Shown one piece after another: positions 27,280 to 35,218 of a DNA stretch of 64,000 nt. Made by a program: the position numbers and the translations under genes. Numbering within the stretch: the first letter of the stretch is position 1; each line of letters opens with the position of its first letter. Source of the DNA: Candidatus Thiocaldithrix dubininis (lineage in GTDB: Bacteria > Pseudomonadota > Gammaproteobacteria > Thiotrichales > Thiotrichaceae); NCBI GenBank assembly GCA_029972135.1, contig CP124755.1, positions 2,539,991 through 2,603,990 on the forward strand, given 5' to 3'. The notes under the pieces were generated by a model. It saw nothing but the letters and a program-made list of their open reading frames with translations, did not search any database and was not told where the DNA came from.

Positions 27280-27978
27280 ATGTTACACGCAATACAACAT
27301 AACAAAATCAAGTCTGAAGTTAGAAAAAACTTCAAAGCATCAGAAGATTCTTTAACATCATCAATATTTGGCAATTTACTTCACTTGCCTTTAGAGTTAT
27401 TTTGGCACATATTACAGCAATCCTGTAAAGATACATCTCTTCCAACAAATACCGGAAAGCTCATAAGCTACGAATTCTGGCCACACTGGGATAGCACTGG
27501 AACAAATAATAATAATTTCATAGAGCCTGACTTATTCTTTCAATTTGAAAATTTTAATGTGATCGTCGAAGCAAAAAGATGGGATAATGACTCCCAAAAG
27601 AGAACACAATGGAAAGATCAAATAAAAGCATATAATAATGAATATGGAGACTTAAATAAAAATTTTTTCATCATAGCTGTTGGCGGAAACATAAATACAA
27701 TAACAGATGAGCTAATTCACGCTAAAGTTTTTAAAATAAACTGGAATTCCATTCTTTCATCAATTAAGAAAACCTACTTGATTTTAAACAAGAGCAGAGG
27801 TTTAACAACTAATATTGATGCGAACTTAAACATACTAGATGGTTTGATTCATTTCTTTGAGATTCATGGGTTTTTCACAGGAGAGTGGTTTGATACGTTT
27901 AATACAAAGCCCACATTCAACATAAAATATGACACGAGCCTAATACTGCCATTCACCAATATAAACGGTAAACAATGA
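27280..27978 (+). CDS. PD-(D/E)XK-like nuclease, cassette 1
   Basis: I do not know this 232-aa protein by name. Its middle has the PD-(D/E)XK nuclease arrangement: IEPDLFFQFENFNVIVEAKRW gives Asp84, Glu97 and Lys99. QWKDQIKAYNNEYG follows (about 110-123), a helix often found after the core in restriction-type nucleases. The N-terminal third is helical with a Glu in PLELFWH. Codon use is AT-rich compared with the chromosome around it, as usual for cassettes. The stop overlaps the next start as ATGA, so it works with that partner. A defence role is inferred from the fold, pairing and integron location. Confidence 0.72.
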   Translation: MLHAIQHNKIKSEVRKNFKASEDSLTSSIFGNLLHLPLELFWHILQQSCKDTSLPTNTGKLISYEFWPHWDSTGTNNNNFIEPDLFFQFENFNVIVEAKRWDNDSQKRTQWKDQIKAYNNEYGDLNKNFFIIAVGGNINTITDELIHAKVFKINWNSILSSIKKTYLILNKSRGLTTNIDANLNILDGLIHFFEIHGFFTGEWFDTFNTKPTFNIKYDTSLILPFTNINGKQ

Positions 27979-28589
27979 AAGTCAATACTCAAAATGAATT
28001 AAGAGAAAATCTCCTTAATGTTAGAAAATCATTTCGATTATTATTTGAATATCAAACAAAGATAAAAGACTTGGTTAAATATATTGGTAACAGTTTGGCA
28101 TATTCCTACGGTGGTGGTTGGCCGCTCTTTAGTAATCCGGCTCCAAGAAGAGGGTCTGGTTCTCTTGATAATTGGGCATGGGATTGGCTTAATATGTATA
28201 GCTACGCCTTTCATTTTGGAGGCAAAGAAATTAAAAATAAGAAGATCACACTGGAAATACGAATTTATAACGACACAGGATACTACGATAGTTCTATTGA
28301 AAACAAAAACCAATGCAGAACAGATACATTCTTGCCAGTTGAAGAAGCATCAACAAAGTTAGTGTTTATTGCGAGCCAAAAAGGTTGGGTTCCTGATGAG
28401 CTGTTAAAAAACTTCTCTCAGAAAGAAAATGAATATAAATTAATAAATGAAAAATGCCATATGCTAGCTAAAGCGTATGACCTAGCCTTATTTTTGGATC
28501 AAGAGCACACTGACTTACAAATACAAAACTTTGTTTCATTCTGTGCGCGAGAAGACCTATTACTTAAAGAGCAAGAGCAAAAAAATTGA
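27975..28589 (+). CDS. Unknown partner protein of the nuclease, cassette 1
   Basis: The 204-aa protein is not recognised. It has no signal peptide or membrane segment. Visible features are a helical N-terminus (RENLLNVRKSFRLLFEYQTK), a Gly/Trp-rich stretch YSYGGGWPLFSNPAPRRGSGSLDNWAWDWLNMY, beta-like LEIRIYNDTGYYD, and a charged helical C-terminus. It overlaps the nuclease gene by 4 bases and is followed 6 bases later by the attC, so the two genes fill the cassette. It could be a sensor, specificity subunit or antitoxin; the sequence does not decide. Confidence 0.7.
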   Translation: MKVNTQNELRENLLNVRKSFRLLFEYQTKIKDLVKYIGNSLAYSYGGGWPLFSNPAPRRGSGSLDNWAWDWLNMYSYAFHFGGKEIKNKKITLEIRIYNDTGYYDSSIENKNQCRTDTFLPVEEASTKLVFIASQKGWVPDELLKNFSQKENEYKLINEKCHMLAKAYDLALFLDQEHTDLQIQNFVSFCAREDLLLKEQEQKN

Positions 28590-28595
28590 TAAAAG

Positions 28596-28686
28596 CCCTA
28601 ACAATTATGTCGACGACGGACGCGGGGACAGCCCGCGATTTTTAACGACTTACTCCCCGCCGCGCCCGTCACACATGACGTTATAC
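28596..28686 (+). repeat. attC site 1 (end of cassette 1)
   Basis: Runs from R'' CCCTAAC (28596-28602) to R' GTTATAC (28680-28686). Inner arms GACGGACGCGG and CCGCGCCCGTC pair around a central GACAGCCCGCGA...TACTCCCCG spacer. Cleavage is expected between G28680 and T28681. Confidence 0.9.
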
Positions 28687-28701
28687 TAAATAGAGTAAAC
28701 C

Positions 28702-29850
28702 ATGAACCCGTTATTTCAATCTAGTGAAAATAATTATTTTTACATGAATGCATGTGTAGGTGAAAATACTGGTGGCATTGAAGCATATTCTTATATGCAA
28801 GGATTCTCAGATGCATTCTTCGCTTTATCTTATATCGCCCATACAGAATGTTATATTCACCCTATAAGCCATGATGAAAAACATGCTAGCGTTAACGGCT
28901 TAATATACCCAATGTTGTATTGTGCAAGACATCATTTAGAGTTATTTATTAAATATCAATACACGATTATTGCCCACATCCGCAACAAAGAGCCTAAAAT
29001 TCCACAAGGACACGATTTGGCAGAACTTTTTAAACTATTACAAGACGAGTCAAATTTTGACAGAAGAATGGCTGAGCTAACTAACAAAATAAAACCTTTT
29101 ATATCAGCTTTTGCAGAAATTGACCCAACTGGACAAACGTTCAGATACGCAACTGACACAGAAGGAAAAATGCATTTAGCCGAAATAAATACAATAAATG
29201 CTACTGCATTAACTGAGAACTTTTCCAAACTTGCTTCTTTAATTGAAGAGGCCAATGTATTAACACCTGAGATTGAGCGAGAATACTCAACAGGAACCAA
29301 CACAAAAAAACTATCGCGTCATGATATATATATCATCGCGGTAAACTTGCCTCATATCGATCAATGGCATGAGCCATCCTTTAAAGAGTTAAAAGAAAAA
29401 ATAAAATCAGTTTACAAGATAGGCAGTAAAGAATTTTCTTCTACAATTCATATAATAAAAAAGCATAGAGAGTTCTCACCTTTGATAGGTATTGAGAATA
29501 AGATTGAAATCCTTTCTGAAGACTTGCTAGATAGATTAAAATCATCCTCTGATGAAAACACGGGGTTTTTGTCTGATAGTGAATGGCGAATATTATTTGC
29601 AATATGTGAAGTAGGCAGGTCTTTTTATTATTCCGAATCTTTTGATTCAATTATAGAACATGATCTTGGCAACTATTTAAATCCTGGCGATGCATATCGA
29701 GACATAACTTCAAGAAGTCATAGATTTTATGAAGGCTTGATAAAAACAGGCCAGGCAAGCTTTATAAAACTTTTAAAGAGAAATTATCCTGAGTTAATAA
29801 ATGATACAAATATTCGTGTAACAACTAAGAAATGGAAAATATTAGTATAA
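28702..29850 (+). CDS. Unknown 382-aa protein, cassette 2 (possibly HEPN-like N-terminus)
   Basis: Not recognised. The N-terminal third contains YPMLYCARHHLELFIKYQYTIIAHI followed by a GHDLAELFKLL stretch, a helical pattern that resembles HEPN-type domains (Arg-His...Glu-Leu-x-x-Lys then Gly-His-x-Leu). The remainder is mostly charged helices and shows no motif I know. No membrane segment or signal peptide is visible. The gene fills its cassette alone; its TAA stop (29848-29850) lies inside the R'' core GTATAAC of the attC. AT-rich codon use fits a cassette gene. Function unknown; HEPN assignment is tentative. Confidence 0.7.
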   Translation: MNPLFQSSENNYFYMNACVGENTGGIEAYSYMQGFSDAFFALSYIAHTECYIHPISHDEKHASVNGLIYPMLYCARHHLELFIKYQYTIIAHIRNKEPKIPQGHDLAELFKLLQDESNFDRRMAELTNKIKPFISAFAEIDPTGQTFRYATDTEGKMHLAEINTINATALTENFSKLASLIEEANVLTPEIEREYSTGTNTKKLSRHDIYIIAVNLPHIDQWHEPSFKELKEKIKSVYKIGSKEFSSTIHIIKKHREFSPLIGIENKIEILSEDLLDRLKSSSDENTGFLSDSEWRILFAICEVGRSFYYSESFDSIIEHDLGNYLNPGDAYRDITSRSHRFYEGLIKTGQASFIKLLKRNYPELINDTNIRVTTKKWKILV

Positions 29851-29934
29851 CAACTCATTCGACGACGGACGCGGTGACAGCCCGCGATTTTTACTTTCTA
29901 CTCCCTGCCGCGCCCGTCAATTCAGACGTTGGCT
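29845..29934 (+). repeat. attC site 2 (end of cassette 2)
   Basis: R'' GTATAAC (29845-29851), inner arm GACGGACGCGG, spacer, inner arm CCGCGCCCGTC, R' GTTGGCT (29928-29934). Cleavage expected after G29928. The R'' is the exact complement of the GTTATAC at the left of cassette 2. Confidence 0.9.
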
Positions 29935-29961
29935 TTTCAACCCTGACCACATTCCATAAAA

Positions 29962-30378
29962 ATGCCCATGAACCTGACCACAATAGAAAATCCTAAAGAT
30001 GATGAAACCAAACCCATTATCAATGGAATAATGGAGTATGGTTTATCACAGATACAAAATAGATTACCAAGATTGTGGGCATTCCATGCGAAGAGCGGGG
30101 ATATTATTGTGGGTGGGGCTGTTGGCAGAGATCATTTTTCTCAGTTTTATTTAGATCATCTTTGGGTGAAAGAGGAGCTTCGATCAAAAGGGCTAGGCTC
30201 ACGTATTCACGAGCAGGTTTTACAGTGTGCCAATAGTTGCGGCTGCAAGCGGATACAATTAAATACATTAAATAAAAGAGCCGTAGATTTTTATATCAAG
30301 CTCGGTTACTCAACTTTAGCCATAATAGAAGAATATGTTGATGGGTTTGATCTGTATTACATGGCAAAAGAGATATAA
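29962..30378 (+). CDS. GNAT-family N-acetyltransferase, cassette 3
   Basis: The 138-aa protein shows the GNAT acetyl-CoA site: a beta4 strand FYLDHLWVKEELRSKGLGSRI, with the Arg/Gln-x-x-Gly-x-Gly/Ala loop as RSKGLG (about 74-79), then a helix with EQVLQCA and LNTLNKRAVDFYIKLGY, the usual beta6-alpha4 end. It transfers an acetyl group to an unknown acceptor. An ATG two codons further on (29968) is an alternative start. GNAT genes are frequent integron cassettes; some give antibiotic resistance, but no specific match is visible. It shares cassette 3 with brnT/brnA without an attC between them. Confidence 0.88.
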   Translation: MPMNLTTIENPKDDETKPIINGIMEYGLSQIQNRLPRLWAFHAKSGDIIVGGAVGRDHFSQFYLDHLWVKEELRSKGLGSRIHEQVLQCANSCGCKRIQLNTLNKRAVDFYIKLGYSTLAIIEEYVDGFDLYYMAKEI

Positions 30379-30457
30379 ATATGGGTTTCGCCAGATTTAA
30401 AAGTTGCAAAATAATAAATCCATCTGATGCGCGGGAAAAATTGTGCCAAGCGCATCC

Positions 30458-30485
30458 TTGACAACCCCTATCATGTACATACAAT
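30458..30485 (+). promoter_or_regulatory. Sigma-70-type promoter of brnTA with palindromic operator candidate
   Basis: TTGACA (30458-30463) and TACAAT (30480-30485) are 16 bases apart. The expected transcription start falls at about the brnT ATG (30492), so the mRNA may be leaderless. A perfect palindrome ATGTACAT (30473-30480) lies in the spacer and is a plausible site for BrnA autoregulation. Confidence 0.65.
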
Positions 30486-30491
30486 GTAACT

Positions 30492-30779
30492 ATGATACAG
30501 TTCGAGTGGGACACAACAAAGGCAGCATCCAACCTAAAAAAGCATGGCATATCCTTCGATGAGGCTAAGTCTGTTTTTTATGATGAGTTCGCTGTCCAAT
30601 TTTACGATGACGGGCATTCAGACGATGAAGACCGGTTCTTGATGCTTGGCTTGAGCTGCGAGTCCAAAATTTTGCTTGTTTGCCATTGTGAGCGTGATTC
30701 CGGTCATACCATCAGGATCGTCTCCGCCCGCAAAGCCACCAAGAATGAGCGTAAACACTACAAAGGTAGCGTGTCATGA
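30492..30779 (+). CDS. brnT: BrnT family toxin, cassette 3
   Basis: BrnT is a RelE-like ribonuclease toxin held inactive by BrnA. The 95-aa protein matches the family: FEWDTTKAASNLKKHGISFDEAKSVFYDE at the N-terminus, then EDRFLMLGLS and IRIVSARKATKNERKHY at the C-terminus. The last part is the conserved SARxATxxERxxY motif. It has its own promoter, and its stop overlaps the brnA start by 4 bases. No ribosome binding site is evident, in line with a leaderless start. Its place at the array end would help hold the cassettes in the chromosome. Confidence 0.93.
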   Translation: MIQFEWDTTKAASNLKKHGISFDEAKSVFYDEFAVQFYDDGHSDDEDRFLMLGLSCESKILLVCHCERDSGHTIRIVSARKATKNERKHYKGSVS

Positions 30780-31003
30780 AGACAGAATATGACCTTTCCC
30801 AAATGAAATCCCGCAAAAACCCCTATGCTTCAAAGCTGAAGAAGTCCGTCACCATACGGTTAGGTGAGGATGTTGTCGGCTATTTCAAAAATATGGCTGA
30901 GGAGGCGGGTGTTCCCTACCAAAGTTTGATTAACCTGTATTTGCGTGATTGTGTCCGCCAGCACCGCACCATTGATATTTCGTGGTTATCAAGTCAAGCA
31001 TAG
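30776..31003 (+). CDS. brnA: BrnA family antitoxin, cassette 3
   Basis: BrnA binds and neutralises BrnT and represses the operon. The 75-aa protein has a flexible N-terminus with MKSRKNPYASKLKKSVTIRLG, the family's ribbon-helix-helix strand, then a helix EDVVGYFKNMAEEAGVPYQSLINLYLRDC that builds the DNA-binding dimer. It starts inside the brnT stop (ATGA) and ends 7 bases before attC 3. The pair is complete, so it should be a working toxin-antitoxin module. Confidence 0.92.
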   Translation: MKTEYDLSQMKSRKNPYASKLKKSVTIRLGEDVVGYFKNMAEEAGVPYQSLINLYLRDCVRQHRTIDISWLSSQA

Positions 31004-31010
31004 GATAGGG

Positions 31011-31100
31011 AGCCAACAAGTTGCTCGACGACGGACGCGGTGACAGCCCGCGACTCCGACCGTTTTACTCCCCGCCGCGCCCGTCAACTCGACGTTAGTG
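31011..31100 (+). repeat. attC site 3 (end of cassette 3)
   Basis: R'' AGCCAAC (31011-31017) is the exact complement of the GTTGGCT at the left of cassette 3. Inner arms GACGGACGCGG and CCGCGCCCGTC recur, and the site ends in GTTAGTG (31094-31100). This is the last full attC. Confidence 0.9.
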
Positions 31101-31119
31101 GCAACATACCCCCACTAAC
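31094..31119. repeat. 8-bp inverted repeat at the array's right end
   Basis: GTTAGTGG (31094-31101) and CCACTAAC (31112-31119) are exact complements with 10 bases between. Since the left arm is the attC core, the right arm looks like the R'' of a further, nearly empty cassette, or the hairpin ends the kdsB transcript arriving from the right. Confidence 0.5.
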
Positions 31120-31138
31120 ATTATCAGTTTTAAAATAG

Positions 31139-31885
31139 TTAAACAGCTTGCCTTAACAACGCTTCAACTTTCTGTACATCGCTTTCCGTATCCACACCTA
31201 GACCCGGCAGTTCTTTAGCTATATCCACATGAATACGATAACCGTTAGCCAACGCGCGTAACTGTTCCAACTTTTCCAGTTGTTCAATCGCAGCGGCGGG
31301 CATTTGGGCAAAGGCTTTCAGGAAACCCGCACGGTAGGCATACATACCCACATGGCGTAAGGCAAATTGGCTCACGTCACTTGCGCCATCGCGGGGGTAA
31401 GGAATCGGCGCACGGCTGAAATATAAGGCAAAGCCTTGTGCGTCGCGCACCACTTTAACCGCATTCGGGTCGTGAAATTCTTCGGTGCTCTGAATGGGCG
31501 TAGCTAAGGTGGCAATGCTGGCGCTGGGATATTGCGCTAAATTGCCCGCCAATTGGTGTAAGTTAGCCACGGGCGTTAACGGTTCGTCGCCTTGCAAATT
31601 CACGATGATGGTATCATCCGCCCAGCCTTGTTGTTGCACCACTTCGGCTAAACGATCACTGCCGGTTTCGTGTTGGCTAGAGGTCATGGCAACCGTTGCA
31701 CCGATGCCTTCACACACTTGGCGAATTTGCTCATGATCGGTGGCGACAATGAGCGTCTCAAAACCAGCGGCTAAGGCGCGTTCGTAAACGTGTTGAATTA
31801 AGGGCTTACCTGCCAGTAAACGCAATGGTTTACCGGGCAAACGCGACGACGCAAACCGCGCCGGAATCACCACCACGGGCTTCAT
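31139..31885 (-). CDS. kdsB: 3-deoxy-manno-octulosonate cytidylyltransferase KdsB
   Basis: KdsB activates KDO with CTP to CMP-KDO for the lipopolysaccharide inner core. The 248-aa protein opens with [18 protein letters not shown], the CTP-binding loop, and has [32 protein letters not shown] and the [12 protein letters not shown] motif. It ends the exbB-exbD-msbA-lpxK-ycaR-kdsB run and overlaps ycaR by 4 bases. Length is the usual 248 aa. Its stop is 39 bases from the last attC. Confidence 0.96.
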   Translation of the reverse strand: MKPVVVIPARFASSRLPGKPLRLLAGKPLIQHVYERALAAGFETLIVATDHEQIRQVCEGIGATVAMTSSQHETGSDRLAEVVQQQGWADDTIIVNLQGDEPLTPVANLHQLAGNLAQYPSASIATLATPIQSTEEFHDPNAVKVVRDAQGFALYFSRAPIPYPRDGASDVSQFALRHVGMYAYRAGFLKAFAQMPAAAIEQLEKLEQLRALANGYRIHVDIAKELPGLGVDTESDVQKVEALLRQAV

Positions 31886-32073
31886 GCGCTTAGTTGCTCC
31901 AGCTCTTCATCGGTTAAGACTCGCGCTTCTTCTTCCAACATGACCGGAATATTATTGCGAATGGGGTAGGCTAAACGTGCCGATTTAGAGATCAATTCTT
32001 GTTTGGCTTTATCGTAAATTAAAGGCCCTTTGCTTACAGGGCAAACCATAATGTCGAGTAATTTCTTATCCAT
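31882..32073 (-). CDS. ycaR: Trm112/YcaR family protein
   Basis: This 63-aa protein belongs to the Trm112p-like family (YcaR in E. coli). It begins [21 protein letters not shown] and ends [19 protein letters not shown], both standard. Only one cysteine of the usual zinc pair remains, as in many bacterial members. Its cellular role is not well settled; it sits between lpxK and kdsB in many gammaproteobacteria, as it does here. It overlaps both neighbours by 4 to 8 bases. Confidence 0.92.
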   Translation of the reverse strand: MDKKLLDIMVCPVSKGPLIYDKAKQELISKSARLAYPIRNNIPVMLEEEARVLTDEELEQLSA

Positions 32074-33028
32074 GTACTAAATCTCGAATCCGAGTTAATA
32101 AGCGTTGGGCAAGGTCGGCTTCAATATGCGCCGTAATCGGCAGATACCAACAATGCTCAGCGGCGAATGCCCGACATTTTACCGCATCTTTCTCTGTCAT
32201 AAGGATAGGTAAATCCGGTTTAAGCTGTAATTCTGTGCCATTAAAAGCGTGATGATCGGGGTAAATATGCGCAATCACCGTTAAACCGGCAGCTTGCAGG
32301 CTATTAATGAAGCGTTGCGGATTGCCAATGCCAGTGACTACATGCACAGTTTGCCCCGCGAATTCGCTCAGTTTAAGCGGATTGCCGCTGCGTAAATTAA
32401 TTAACGTGTCACCCTGCACTTGCAGGTTTTGCCCATTGGTTAGCACAAAATCTACCGTTTCTAAGCGGCTGAGCGGTTCACGCAATGCCCCCGCAGGCAA
32501 GCAATAACCATTGCCAAACTGTCTTTGCCCATCTACTACCACGATTTCTAAAGCGCGTGCCATTGCATAATGTTGTAAGCCATCATCGCTAATAATCACA
32601 TCGCAAGCCGTATCTGCCAGCAAGCGTTGTATCGCTAAATTACGTTGCCGCCCTACCACTAAGGGAACGTGGGTGCGTTGCGCAATTAACACCGGTTCAT
32701 CGCCGACGTTTTGCGGGTCACTGTTGGCTGTTACCGTTGCCACGCCAGCCTTACCGCCATAGCCGCGACTAATCACGCCAACGGTTAAGCCTAATGCTTG
32801 TAACTGTTCTACTAACCAAATCACCACCGGCGTTTTGCCCGTACCCCCTACCGTAATATTACCCACCACAATCACTGGCACGGGTTGCGCCACTTGCTTA
32901 CGCGTATCAAGCCATTGTTTCACACGGCTGATTAAGCAATACAAGGCTGTTAAGGGTAATAAAGCCAATTGCGCCAGCGGCTTATGTCCATACCAAACGC
33001 TAAGCAGCCAAGTCTCAAGCGTTTTCAT
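32066..33028 (-). CDS. lpxK: Tetraacyldisaccharide 4'-kinase LpxK
   Basis: LpxK phosphorylates the lipid A disaccharide at the 4' position at the inner membrane. The 320-aa protein has a hydrophobic N-terminal anchor ([16 protein letters not shown]), the P-loop [15 protein letters not shown] (about 55-69), [30 protein letters not shown] and ISDDGLQHY with its metal-binding Asp pair. A C-terminal TEKDAVKC closes the family pattern. It overlaps msbA by 14 bases and ycaR by 8. Confidence 0.95.
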   Translation of the reverse strand: MKTLETWLLSVWYGHKPLAQLALLPLTALYCLISRVKQWLDTRKQVAQPVPVIVVGNITVGGTGKTPVVIWLVEQLQALGLTVGVISRGYGGKAGVATVTANSDPQNVGDEPVLIAQRTHVPLVVGRQRNLAIQRLLADTACDVIISDDGLQHYAMARALEIVVVDGQRQFGNGYCLPAGALREPLSRLETVDFVLTNGQNLQVQGDTLINLRSGNPLKLSEFAGQTVHVVTGIGNPQRFINSLQAAGLTVIAHIYPDHHAFNGTELQLKPDLPILMTEKDAVKCRAFAAEHCWYLPITAHIEADLAQRLLTRIRDLVHG

Positions 33029-34775
33029 GAAACTGCATACGGTGTAAACGCGCGTATTGCCCGTCTAAGGCTAATAAATCTGCGTGTTTACCCGTTTCAA
33101 TAATGACACCGTCTTGCATCACAAAAATACGGTCGGCGTTTTCAATGGTGGATAAGCGGTGCGCAATCATAAAGGTAGTACGATTGGCTAATAGGTGATC
33201 TAACGCCGCTTGAATATAACGCTCGGATTCGGTGTCTAAAGCGGAAGTGGCCTCATCTAATATTAGAATCGGCGCTTTTGACAAAATCGCACGGGCAATA
33301 GAAATACGTTGACGCTGACCGCCAGATAATAACACGCCATTATCACCAATTAGGGTATCAAAACCATTGGGCAGCTTTTCAATAAACTCTAACGCGTGCG
33401 CGGCTTTGGCAGCAGCTATAATGTCTTCATCCGGCAAATTACGCATTTCACCGTAAGCAATATTATTACGTACCGTATCATTAAACAGCACAATTTCTTG
33501 CCCAACATACGCAATTTGTTGACGCAAATTATTTAATTGAACGTCCCGAATCGGCACATCGTCAACTAAGATTTCACCTTGTTGCACATCATAAAAACGC
33601 GGCAATAAATTCACTAAAGTAGTTTTACCACTGCCCGATTTACCAACTAATGCGATTTTTTCACCGGCTTGTGCCACAAAATTAATATCCTTTAATACCC
33701 ATTTATCGGTTTCAGGATAATGAAAACTTACCTGCCGATATTCAACTTTACCTTGGCAGTGTGTTAATACTTTTGTACCGGTATCTTTTTCAGTCTCGCT
33801 GTCTAGTAATTCAAATAAGGTATGCCCTGCTGTAATTGCGGTTTGTAACTGTGAATTTAATTGTGTAAGGCTACGAATCGGCGTTAACAATAAAATGAGC
33901 GCTGTAATAAACGACATAAACGAACCGGGTGATAAGGTTTGCAAAGTCGATTCACGGGTGGCGATATAAATAATTGCGGCTAAGGCAATCGCAATTAAGA
34001 ACTGAATTAAGGGCGAACTAATGAGATCCGTTAGCATAACTTTCATTTGCAAACGCATATTTTGCTCATTAGCATTTTTAAAACGCTGGAATTCAAATTC
34101 AACGCCATTAAAAATGCGCACGATTTTATAACTACGTACCATTTCATTGGCAACTTGCGTCATATGCCCGACCGAATTTTGTAAACGCATACTTAAACGA
34201 CGTAACCGTTTGGTCGCATAATTTAATAATAGCGCAATTAAAGGCACGATTAATAACAGACCTAAGGTTAATTGCCAACTGTAGTACAACATTGAACCAA
34301 TTAAGACAATAATGGTTAAAGAATCTTGGACTAGAGAAGAAACACTGCGAATACTCGCCGCAGCAATTTGGTCAGTGTAATAATTTAAATAAGATAAGAT
34401 TGTGCCCGCATTATTATTTTCAAAAAAGCGCACGGGCATTTTTAATAAATGATTAAATACTTGGTTACGTAAACTATTGGTGACCAAGCGTCCGGCTAAG
34501 CTAATATAATAACCGGAGATAAAGGTAGCAAAACCTCGTAATAGGAAAATCAGTAAAATCCCAATCGGCAACCACTGAATCACTTGTGGATCGTGTTGCA
34601 CAATCGCCTTTTCCATTAAAGGCTTACCCAAAATCCACGTAAATAAACCTTGGGTAATGGCATTCAACACTAAACCAAACAAACCTAAGGCAATATAGCC
34701 CTTGTATTCCAGTACATAACGTAGCAAGCGTCGATAAACGCTCATTCCTGATAAGTCTGCTGGCTTAGTTGACAT
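33015..34775 (-). CDS. msbA: Lipid A export ABC transporter MsbA
   Basis: MsbA flips lipid A core across the inner membrane. The 586-aa half-transporter has six hydrophobic segments in the N-terminal half, then Walker A VGKSGSGKTT, the Q-loop YVGQEIVLFNDTVRNNIAYG, signature LLSGGQRQRISIARA, Walker B PILILDEATSALD and switch His in IAHRLST. Length matches E. coli MsbA (582 aa). It follows exbD by 11 bases and runs into lpxK, so lipid A modification and export are co-expressed. Confidence 0.95.
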   Translation of the reverse strand: MSTKPADLSGMSVYRRLLRYVLEYKGYIALGLFGLVLNAITQGLFTWILGKPLMEKAIVQHDPQVIQWLPIGILLIFLLRGFATFISGYYISLAGRLVTNSLRNQVFNHLLKMPVRFFENNNAGTILSYLNYYTDQIAAASIRSVSSLVQDSLTIIVLIGSMLYYSWQLTLGLLLIVPLIALLLNYATKRLRRLSMRLQNSVGHMTQVANEMVRSYKIVRIFNGVEFEFQRFKNANEQNMRLQMKVMLTDLISSPLIQFLIAIALAAIIYIATRESTLQTLSPGSFMSFITALILLLTPIRSLTQLNSQLQTAITAGHTLFELLDSETEKDTGTKVLTHCQGKVEYRQVSFHYPETDKWVLKDINFVAQAGEKIALVGKSGSGKTTLVNLLPRFYDVQQGEILVDDVPIRDVQLNNLRQQIAYVGQEIVLFNDTVRNNIAYGEMRNLPDEDIIAAAKAAHALEFIEKLPNGFDTLIGDNGVLLSGGQRQRISIARAILSKAPILILDEATSALDTESERYIQAALDHLLANRTTFMIAHRLSTIENADRIFVMQDGVIIETGKHADLLALDGQYARLHRMQFHENA

Positions 34776-34786
34776 GCATGTCCTAA

Positions 34787-35218
34787 TTACTTTTTACGTT
34801 CGGTTTGGGTGGTTGCCATTGAAAAGTTCGTTAACCCCAAACGTCCAGCAATATCCATCGCCGTCACAACCGCTTGATACGGCACATTCGCATCCGCTGA
34901 AATAACCAAAGGTGGATTATTACCCAAGCTATCAAGGGTTTGACTCATAGCTTGAAATAGGGTTTCGGGCTGATTATTCAAGACCTCGCGTCCATTCACA
35001 TAATAACGCCCTTGGCTATCAATCACTAATTCTAATTTATTGCCCTGTACCGCTGGCTGTGCTTGCTGACTGGCAGTAGGCAAATCAACTTTTAAGCCTG
35101 TGGTTTTAGAAAAGCTGGTGGTTAACATAAAAAACAACACTAATACGAATAAGATGTCGACCATCGAAATCATATTAATATCAATATCATCTTCACGGCG
35201 ATTCGCTCTAAATTTCAT
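34787..35218 (-). CDS. exbD: ExbD/TolR-type biopolymer transport protein
   Basis: ExbD is the plug-and-stator partner of ExbB, using the proton gradient to energise TonB-type or similar envelope work. The 143-aa protein has a short cytoplasmic start, one membrane helix with the key acidic residue (INMISMVDILFVLVLFFMLTTSF, Asp in MVD) and a periplasmic domain with LELVIDSQGRYYVNG. It overlaps exbB by 4 bases. No tonB is in the window, so the client could be TonB, TolA or a lipid-transport task linked to msbA. Confidence 0.92.
   Translation of the reverse strand: MKFRANRREDDIDINMISMVDILFVLVLFFMLTTSFSKTTGLKVDLPTASQQAQPAVQGNKLELVIDSQGRYYVNGREVLNNQPETLFQAMSQTLDSLGNNPPLVISADANVPYQAVVTAMDIAGRLGLTNFSMATTQTERKK

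Larger units (their letters stand above)
27221..31094 (+). mobile_element. Integron cassette array, three cassettes
   Basis: Cassette 1 is 27221-28680, cassette 2 is 28681-29928 and cassette 3 is 29929-31094. Each ends in an attC of 90-91 bases with almost identical inner arms. For every cassette the R'' core at its right end is the exact reverse complement of the core at its left end: GTTAGGG/CCCTAAC, GTTATAC/GTATAAC, GTTGGCT/AGCCAAC. That is the signature expected of cassettes inserted as circles. All genes point the same way. With its integrase truncated, the array is frozen unless an IntI acts in trans. Confidence 0.9.

Noticed and set aside
28596-31100. CRISPR array from three recurring palindromic repeats
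   Set aside because: The repeats are about 90 bases long, 1.2 kb apart, and separated by genes; their cores pair as attC sites.
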